Assembly: GCF_009729055.1 (NCBI RefSeq)
Contig: NZ_CP045484.1
Location: 2,614,872-2,678,871 of the forward strand
Direction of reading: 5' to 3'
Length of the DNA stretch: 64,000 nt
Source: Sulfurisphaera ohwakuensis
Lineage (GTDB): Archaea; Thermoproteota; Thermoprotei_A; Sulfolobales; Sulfolobaceae
Shown: in pieces, positions 58,009 to 64,000 of the stretch
Layout: each line of letters starts with the position of its first letter
Numbering within the stretch: position 1 is the first letter of the stretch
Made by a program: the position numbers and the translations under genes
The notes under the pieces: generated by a model
The model's input: only the letters and a program-made list of their open reading frames with translations
What the model was told of the DNA's origin: nothing
Database searches by the model: none

Positions 58009-60658
58009 GTTAAACTTACCAGAATTTAGAGTAGTGTTTGACGGTGAAGACGGTAAGGTTTATGAGGGTAATACAGACCTAGAGAACAAAATAATAGACA
58101 CATTAGCTCATATGGCCCTAATATCTTGCGAAATAGCTAAAAATGACGAGAAGAAAGCAATGGATATTTACGCGGACATTGTTTCAATGTTATATAAACT
58201 GCCCATGTTTATATCTTATGCCCCCACTATTAAAAAGGAAGATGAAGGAAGTAAAGAAAGAAAGGGAAATTATGTTCTTACAGCATTTGAGTACTTCTTC
58301 ATTTACACTATAGCAAGGCATTTAACTGATATTACTGTTGATAAGAACACATCTCTTAAAGATATATTTGAAAAATTAGAAAATTTTGAGCACACTGATA
58401 CTTTAAGATCACTTATCAGACTTTACTTTCCTTCAATTAGAGAAATCTACGAAGCTTTAATTAATACTCCAGCAGACACTAGACCGGGATTCAATTTCAC
58501 TTCTTTAGCCTCACATCTACAATTAACATCCCTAATTTCATGGCTCCTTCAGCCCCACTCCATAGATTTAAGTTATCTGAGGGTCGCATCATTACTTCAT
58601 GATTTAGGAAAACTCATCAATCCACGTCATCACGTAACTGAAGCCACTAACATATTAGAAAATCTTCAGAATAAGTTGAAGAGTGGAGAAGCATGTATTA
58701 AGTTAGAAAGGGTTAAGGAATTAGTGGCTTCACATCACGGTGATTCTGAAAGTATTGTTCAAATCGCAGACCGTTTAGCCTCTAGTGCTGATAGATTGAC
58801 TGAACTAGTTAATGAAGCATTAGATCACATAGAATACGGTAAGGAAGTTAAAGAGTGTTTTAATAAAGAACATGAGCAGTCTTATGATTGTTTTACCAAT
58901 TTAGGTAAGGAAAAATATGAAAAAGCTTCAAAGGATATTTATAGATTCATTTTAAGTCAAGTTATATCTCCAGAAATAGTTAAGAATGAAGAAGCCAGAG
59001 TATTTCCCTTCATACCAGACAAAGTAGAGGGAAGTTCAAAGGAAATAAAGCCTGGCAGACCTTTAGGTTACTTGGTCTACATAGATGTTCCGAGTATACA
59101 GAGGTTTATTACTAACTTCCCTAAACTAAGAGATATGTCTTTTGCCAGCATGTTAGTAGACTTTCTGGTAACAGTTTACTCATTTATGCTACTCGATACA
59201 GAATTCGCCAATAAAACAAAATCTAGGTTGCCAGCAGAAGCTTTGTTGAGCGGTTATGGTGGGCACTCCTACATAGTAGTAAGAAAGGATATTTGTAATA
59301 ATGATTGTTATAAAGAGATAAAAGACGTATTCAAAGGAATAAAGTTACTGAGTGATTTAGATTTAAGGCTACAGGTAAGTGTAGCTGAATTTGCTTATGA
59401 TAATTATATAAAGAACTATAATGAGGTCTGGGACGAAATAAAAACACAATTCAGTGAGAGATATTTAGTGGATTTTGAAGAGAAAATTTACTCTGTGGGA
59501 CTTCATAGAGTCTGTGACAATTGTGGTATTAGACCGGCTGTGGATGAAAAATTTGGAGAATACCTATGTAGTAGATGTTTTGAGATTAGAGACTTATCGT
59601 CAACAAGAGGTTTCATAAGCAAGGTGAATTCAACATATTTACTTTCCGTAGAAGTAACCCCAGCAGAGAGTGCTAGTAAAGTTTTTGGAGATAATTTTGC
59701 GGAATACGCTATGGAGTTTATAGCTGGATATAAGAAATTAGAAGATACTAGATATGTTTCGATAATTAAAGCTGACGGAAACAGAGGTTCAATTATATTT
59801 TCAGCCAGTGCAACTTTCTCTGATTATATTGATAAGAGCTTCAGATTAGATTACGGAGTTAAGAGGGCTTTTTATGAGACACTTAATGAACTAGCTAATG
59901 CAGAAAGAGAGTTCTTAAAATCAGAAGAAAAAGAACTTCCACTAACTAGTAGACTCCTCTCTGGTGTGTTGTATTTAGGAGGGGATGACATAACTCTCTT
60001 AGCCCCTTCTATAGTTGCAATACCTTTTGCTGTGAAATTCTTTGAAAAGGCAACACAACTTACTGGTTTCACCTTTAAAGTTGGAATAGTTAGTGTTAAG
60101 CCCGATCATCCAATCCAATTTGCCTTCCAGGCTGCAGATGAATTAATGGAAAGGAGCAAAATAAAGCCTGAAGATAGTGAGAATAAAAACAACCTTAGTG
60201 AGTATAATAAAACAAGCATTGCATGTATGGTATTTTCTTCAACCTTAGCCAGTAAGTCTGTAATCCATTCAGAAATTAGTAAATACAAGAGGCAAAATAA
60301 CTCGTATTTAGTGGTTACAAACGATATTAAAAAGGTTAAGGAACTACTCGAGTTAGCCAAGCTATATGAATTCAAAGACGTAGTTAGTCTCTATAATAGT
60401 GAAAACGACAAGAAAGAGGTAAGGGAAAAGTTAAGGCAATTGGAGGATATAGTAAGTTACGCAGAAACAAACTTCAACACATCTAACGGTTATTTGAAGA
60501 CCTTAGCTTATATTTTGAGGCAAATAGCAAGAAGTGATAAACCTTATGATAAAGAAATTCTTAAGAAATTAGTAGAAAGGAAGGAAGGTTCATTAAAAGA
60601 AATCCCGCTTTATGATTACTACTTTATCCTTAAAACGTTTAGGGTAGGTGTAGGATAA
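57992..60658 (+). CDS. cas10: Cas10 (Csm1-like), large subunit with HD and cyclase sites
   Basis: This is 888 aa. His203-Asp204 lie in an N-terminal HD nuclease domain (SLLHDLGKLINPRHH). A zinc ribbon (Cys508/511/526/529) separates two palm domains, and the second palm carries GGDD (663-666, LYLGGDDITLL). Both active sites look intact, so the protein should cut single-stranded DNA and make cyclic oligoadenylates when the complex binds target RNA. The C-terminus is helical. Starts inside the small ORF, and its stop shares an A with the next ATG. Confidence 0.95.
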   Translation: MTLRGKLNLPEFRVVFDGEDGKVYEGNTDLENKIIDTLAHMALISCEIAKNDEKKAMDIYADIVSMLYKLPMFISYAPTIKKEDEGSKERKGNYVLTAFEYFFIYTIARHLTDITVDKNTSLKDIFEKLENFEHTDTLRSLIRLYFPSIREIYEALINTPADTRPGFNFTSLASHLQLTSLISWLLQPHSIDLSYLRVASLLHDLGKLINPRHHVTEATNILENLQNKLKSGEACIKLERVKELVASHHGDSESIVQIADRLASSADRLTELVNEALDHIEYGKEVKECFNKEHEQSYDCFTNLGKEKYEKASKDIYRFILSQVISPEIVKNEEARVFPFIPDKVEGSSKEIKPGRPLGYLVYIDVPSIQRFITNFPKLRDMSFASMLVDFLVTVYSFMLLDTEFANKTKSRLPAEALLSGYGGHSYIVVRKDICNNDCYKEIKDVFKGIKLLSDLDLRLQVSVAEFAYDNYIKNYNEVWDEIKTQFSERYLVDFEEKIYSVGLHRVCDNCGIRPAVDEKFGEYLCSRCFEIRDLSSTRGFISKVNSTYLLSVEVTPAESASKVFGDNFAEYAMEFIAGYKKLEDTRYVSIIKADGNRGSIIFSASATFSDYIDKSFRLDYGVKRAFYETLNELANAEREFLKSEEKELPLTSRLLSGVLYLGGDDITLLAPSIVAIPFAVKFFEKATQLTGFTFKVGIVSVKPDHPIQFAFQAADELMERSKIKPEDSENKNNLSEYNKTSIACMVFSSTLASKSVIHSEISKYKRQNNSYLVVTNDIKKVKELLELAKLYEFKDVVSLYNSENDKKEVREKLRQLEDIVSYAETNFNTSNGYLKTLAYILRQIARSDKPYDKEILKKLVERKEGSLKEIPLYDYYFILKTFRVGVG

Positions 60659-61269
60659 TGGAATTTAAAGTACTGATCAAAAACTTAACTTCCTTAACAA
60701 TAGGAGGAGGAAGTACTATTGGAGCAGTAGACATTCCACTTAACCCCATGGTATTACCGCCTTCAACGATAAAGGGAGTATTAAGAACGGCTATTCATAA
60801 TTACTTACCAGAAGGTTATACATCATGCGGTAAAATAGAACCCAGTAAAATTAAAGAAGCACATGAGAAAAATGGCGTTTGTGATGTATGTAAACTCTTC
60901 GGTTATCCAGATTATAAGGACTCTGGCTGTTTCACCGTAGCAGTAAGAATTCCAGAGGTTGTAAGAAGCAAGATTACTAGGGTAGAAATAAATGATAGAA
61001 CACAAAGAAGTGAAGAAGGACATTTATTCACTCAAGAAGTAATTGCTCCAAATACCCAATTTGAAGTTACCATATACTTTAGGGACTCATGCGGTGATAG
61101 AATGTTAAAACTATTACTATATTCTCTACTAGCATTAAGGTTATGGAGGATGGGTAGAAACGCTATGGTAGACGTAAAGTTAAAGGAGGATATTTGCCAA
61201 AAGGTTAAATGCGATGAAGAGATGAAGAGTATAGTCTTCTCCTTATCAGATTACATATGGGGTGATTAA
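60658..61269 (+). CDS. Type III Cas7-group protein 4 (Csm3-like), 203 aa
   Basis: The shortest RAMP of the set: LTIGGGSTIGAVDIPLNPMV with Asp at the Csm3 catalytic position, then PPSTIKGVLRTAIHNYL, Cys pair CDVCKLFG and INDRTQRSEEGHLFTQE (conserved Arg-Thr-x-Arg segment seen again in protein 5). Its start overlaps the cas10 stop (TAATG). Likely a backbone subunit able to cut target RNA. Confidence 0.83.
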   Translation: MEFKVLIKNLTSLTIGGGSTIGAVDIPLNPMVLPPSTIKGVLRTAIHNYLPEGYTSCGKIEPSKIKEAHEKNGVCDVCKLFGYPDYKDSGCFTVAVRIPEVVRSKITRVEINDRTQRSEEGHLFTQEVIAPNTQFEVTIYFRDSCGDRMLKLLLYSLLALRLWRMGRNAMVDVKLKEDICQKVKCDEEMKSIVFSLSDYIWGD

Positions 61270-62209
61270 GGTGAAATTCACATTACTCAGATTGACAGTA
61301 AACGGTTATATAACCACAAGAACTAGGAAAATAGGGAATTATTATTTCTCAGTAACAGATTATATACCGGCAACACAACTAAGAGGTGCAATATTGGCTG
61401 AATACTATTACCAGAAAGGTAAAATAGATGACTCCTTCTTCTCCTCTCCAGCATTCCCTATCGACTCAGCACCAGCCCATTATTTCAGTCCAGCAGAAAG
61501 TAGGAAAAGCAGCGATTTCGTAGAAGAAAAAGGGATACTGAGAAGAAAGAGTGAAGAACTTGAAAAACAAGCGTTAAAAGAAGTGTTAAAGCTTGAGGGA
61601 GAGAAGAAACCCCAAATAGGAGTAATAATTAAGAAAAAGGAAAGTGATAAACATGAAACAAAATACATACGTTTTAGTGCAGAAGCATTTGTTTCGATGC
61701 ATGTTGCAATAGAAAAAACATTAGCCTCATCCTACCACAGAATGCTATATGCTTATGAATACAAGAAGTTTGATACTCTGTGGGCAATAGCCAAACCCAG
61801 TGAAGTAATAGATATAATTAAAGGTAGTAAAATAAGATTGGGTAGGGGAAAGAACAGGACAAATGCATTGGTTACAGTGGATGTTGTAACTGAAGTTGAT
61901 TTACCAGAACCTCAGGGGCTTTCATATTGCCTTTCACAATGTATACCCACACTCTTTAACAAACAGCTATTCACAGTAGGTAAGGTAGATGGAAAAAGTG
62001 TAATAATCGGTAATACATCAACTTACGCTGGTTGGTTTACTAACGATAAGATTTCTGGGCAAAAACCCTCTTTTGTGACTCTAAATGAAGGAACCTTAGT
62101 TTACATTAAGGATAAGGGCAATTACGATGAACTGTTACCCGCTGGTTTAAATTTCATATTCGGGATTGATGATTTAGATTCTCTACTTCAGAAGGTGAGT
62201 GTTAAATGA
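61262..62209 (+). CDS. Type III Cas5-group protein (Csx10/Csm4-like), 315 aa
   Basis: GTG start at 61262, or GTG at 61271 just after the upstream stop. TDYIPATQLRGAILAEYYYQ replaces the PGS-loop of Cas7, as in Csx10/Csm4 (5'-handle binding) proteins. GRGKNRTNALVTVDV is the Gly-rich loop. A long charged insertion (about residues 80-130) lies between. Csx10 is the marker of type III-D, so the name of the system depends on this call. Overlaps the next gene by 4 nt. Confidence 0.75.
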   Translation: MIKVKFTLLRLTVNGYITTRTRKIGNYYFSVTDYIPATQLRGAILAEYYYQKGKIDDSFFSSPAFPIDSAPAHYFSPAESRKSSDFVEEKGILRRKSEELEKQALKEVLKLEGEKKPQIGVIIKKKESDKHETKYIRFSAEAFVSMHVAIEKTLASSYHRMLYAYEYKKFDTLWAIAKPSEVIDIIKGSKIRLGRGKNRTNALVTVDVVTEVDLPEPQGLSYCLSQCIPTLFNKQLFTVGKVDGKSVIIGNTSTYAGWFTNDKISGQKPSFVTLNEGTLVYIKDKGNYDELLPAGLNFIFGIDDLDSLLQKVSVK

Positions 62210-62901
62210 AGAAAGTATATCTATTTAAACTCAAGTTTAATACTCCTTACGGGCTTAGAGTAGGTGGACCCAAGGAAGATATAAGCACTCTCACCCCGCT
62301 AAAAATAGGTCAGTATTACGTAATACCATCAAGCAGCTGGAAGGGCATATTCAGAAGGGCTACTGAGGTCTTAATTGCTAATCCTAACCACTTTAGGGGT
62401 CATAAAGGTGAAGATGTTACAGATGATGGAAGCTTAGACGAATTGTTAGAAGCTAAGGGGTTAGAAAACAAAAATGATGAGAATGTGAGAAAGGAAAGGA
62501 AGAGATTTATTGCAATGTGGAACTGCCCAGTAGAAAGGCTTTATGGGAGCGAATATTTTGCATCCGCTGTGACATTTTCCGATACTTTAATCGACGCTGA
62601 GATAAATCAGAGGACTCATGTAGTAATTGACAGGAAGACAAGGAAAAGTGAGGAAAAACACTTATATAGCGAGCAAATTGTAAACGTTAATAGTGTTAGG
62701 GTCAAGGTTATAGTAAGGGATAGAATCGATGATTGGATTAAAACGCTAAAATTCCTCAGCGAATTTGGTACTTTTGTAGGCGGAGGAAAATCTAGAGGGA
62801 TAGGTTATGCAATATTAGATTGGAAAGAGAGTGAATACGCAGAAGTTGATGGACTAACTAGAAAAATCATGTTTAAACCATTATATGAATTAAAGCTATA
62901 G
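62206..62901 (+). CDS. Type III Cas7-group protein 5 (Csm3/Csm5-like), 231 aa
   Basis: PSSSWKGIFRRATEVLI and GGGKSRGIGYAILDW are clear RAMP motifs. INQRTHVVIDRKTRKSEEKH parallels protein 4. The region of the catalytic Asp reads GGPKEDISTLTPLKIGQ, a different spacing, so cleavage activity is uncertain. It is the last gene of the operon. The stop is followed within ~10 nt by TTTTTTG, a possible terminator. Confidence 0.82.
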   Translation: MKKVYLFKLKFNTPYGLRVGGPKEDISTLTPLKIGQYYVIPSSSWKGIFRRATEVLIANPNHFRGHKGEDVTDDGSLDELLEAKGLENKNDENVRKERKRFIAMWNCPVERLYGSEYFASAVTFSDTLIDAEINQRTHVVIDRKTRKSEEKHLYSEQIVNVNSVRVKVIVRDRIDDWIKTLKFLSEFGTFVGGGKSRGIGYAILDWKESEYAEVDGLTRKIMFKPLYELKL

Positions 62902-63033
62902 TTTTTTGATTAGATATAAACAAAAATGTACAGAAAAAATACATAATCAAATATTGATAAGATAGTATTACCTTTAACTTCTTTTGTACTATGTATGAAA
63001 TTTCTTAAAAATAACATCAATTTTTAGTAAATG

Positions 63034-63118
63034 ATTCTCAATTCCTTTAGGGATGCTAAAAAACAAAGTGTAATGTCATCTTACTCCTATTATTCTATCA
63101 ATTCCTTTAGGAATACAT
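63034..63118. CRISPR. Relic two-repeat CRISPR unit of a third repeat family
   Basis: TCAATTCCTTTAGGGAT and TCAATTCCTTTAGGAAT start at 63038 and 63098, a 60-nt period leaving a ~36-40 nt spacer. The core differs from arrays A-C (CCTTTAG instead of CCATTAAG or CCATTATG) and recalls the CTTTCAATTCC...GGGATTC type known in other Sulfolobales. The edges are degenerate and no leader is visible. It lies 130 bp after the type III operon, so it may be all that is left of that module's own array. Confidence 0.6.
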
Positions 63119-63266
63119 GTGATTTTTTAATAGGTTATCCTTACTCTTCTTGTTATTTCCATCTATAAGTTTTTTAGATGCTTTTCTGAATCCTTCAATT
63201 TTCTCTGTTGTAGTTTTTATAATATATGCAGAATAACGTGTTTTTAACTTAAAATGGTCCAAACTT

Positions 63267-64000
63267 TTACCTTAACACCGCAGAGACGCTTAATCCTGGA
63301 ATATACCATTCGTCAATCGATAGTGGCCTTATTGATATGGTATTCCCGTTCCTACTACACTTAAATAGCCTTAAATTTAACGGTTTATCGTGTAGCATAC
63401 CTTTGTAAAAGTCCCAGTTATGAGTGATTATTAATGTGTAAAAGTACTCTGATTTATTACTGAAATTCCTGATTATCCTACCCATGGTATAGGCAAAACT
63501 AGGATATGCAAACGCATCTGGCTCATCTAACAAAAGTAGTACCTTAACTCTCTTTTTACTTAGGGCGTAAGAATAAAGAGCAGCTGTAACTATAAATGAA
63601 GGATAGAAAGATGGAGGTAGGTTATTAACACTATTGCCCTCATTACCAAAGGCATCTTTCCACTCTATGCCTCTACTGATTACAGATATTTTAAGCGGGT
63701 ATATGTATTTTACTTCTTCCTCATGTTCAACCTCTTTCAGTTCTTCAGATATTTGTGTAAGGACGTTATTTAGTTCGTTCGCAGCCTGAACTAAATCGTC
63801 GTCTCTAGTCAATGACCTTATTTCCGCAAGTCTTAAAATTCCTTTAACGTCCTCTCGTACATAAGTGAGAGAGGAATGCTTACTAGACGTCTCTTCCTCT
63901 TCAAAAAGGCTTTTGTACTTGTCATAGAGAAAATATATTACGGCATAAGGATCTACGTAAATTGCATAATTGAATTCTTCATCTATAGAACATTCTCCCA
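63267..64000 (-). CDS. AAA/ABC-type ATPase, C-terminal part (runs off the window)
   Basis: The frame is open from the window edge to the stop at 63267; the Met at 63812 is internal. Walker B is VLLLLDEPDAFAYPSF and the switch His is in LIITHNWDFYKG, a pattern of AAA_15/AAA_21 (OLD-like) ATPases. The N-terminal Walker A lies outside the window. Such ATPases are often defence components (OLD, Gabija, PARIS, retron-linked). It converges on the type III operon, so it is not cotranscribed with it. Confidence 0.7.
   Translation of the reverse strand, partial: GECSIDEEFNYAIYVDPYAVIYFLYDKYKSLFEEEETSSKHSSLTYVREDVKGILRLAEIRSLTRDDDLVQAANELNNVLTQISEELKEVEHEEEVKYIYPLKISVISRGIEWKDAFGNEGNSVNNLPPSFYPSFIVTAALYSYALSKKRVKVLLLLDEPDAFAYPSFAYTMGRIIRNFSNKSEYFYTLIITHNWDFYKGMLHDKPLNLRLFKCSRNGNTISIRPLSIDEWYIPGLSVSAVLR

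Overview
The window is from an acidothermophilic crenarchaeon of the order Sulfolobales. The evidence is low GC, leaderless TATA-driven genes, a csa3-csa1-cas1-cas2-cas4 module, a Csa-type I-A effector operon, 24-nt CRISPR repeats ending GAATTGAAAG in transcript sense, a membrane-anchored Ser/Thr kinase and AlaX. The genus cannot be fixed from sequence alone. No rRNA or tRNA gene was seen.

Layout. (1) 1-8.3 kb is a graveyard of small membrane-protein genes. At least eight intact or decayed copies carry a PPWYxNLWPE-like motif, and a broken IS with a 6-bp target duplication sits among them. (2) 8.3-38.8 kb is one very large CRISPR-Cas locus: array A (70 repeats), leader, csa3 facing csa1-cas1-cas2-cas4, array B (111 repeats), leader, the I-A operon csa5-cas7-cas5-cas3'-cas3''-cas8a2-cas6, array C (93 repeats, one spacer split by an intact 1.2-kb IS), leader. 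All three arrays are transcribed leftward from near-identical leaders. My hand count is 274 repeats and 271 spacers. (3) 38.8-45.9 kb is a decayed accessory zone with toxin-antitoxin remnants, a metallophosphoesterase, alaX, an IS fragment and candidate structured RNAs. It also holds a cluster of 19-27 nt direct repeats flanking 35-40 nt inserts. These look like single-spacer arrays with unrelated repeats, as expected if Cas1-Cas2 had integrated spacers at non-canonical sites. (4) 45.9-52.9 kb is housekeeping: prolyl-oligopeptidase-like peptidase, membrane Ser/Thr kinase, two-gene ABC exporter. (5) 55.1-62.9 kb is a type III (III-D/Csm-like) effector operon with five Cas7-group proteins, a Cas5/Csx10-like protein, a small subunit, and a Cas10 with intact HD and GGDD. 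It is followed by a two-repeat relic array and a convergent AAA ATPase that runs off the window.

How it fits together. Csa1/Cas1/Cas2/Cas4 capture spacers at leaders A-C. Cas6 from the I-A operon probably processes all transcripts and may also supply the type III complex, which has neither array nor Cas6 of its own here. Cas10 is predicted to make cyclic oligoadenylate. The only CARF protein in the window is Csa3, next to csa1, so type III signalling may feed into adaptation. Palindromes of related sequence upstream of csa1, upstream of csa5 and inside each leader are candidate Csa3-family operators. Two spacers in arrays B and C overlap end to start and together reveal a CCT protospacer-adjacent motif.
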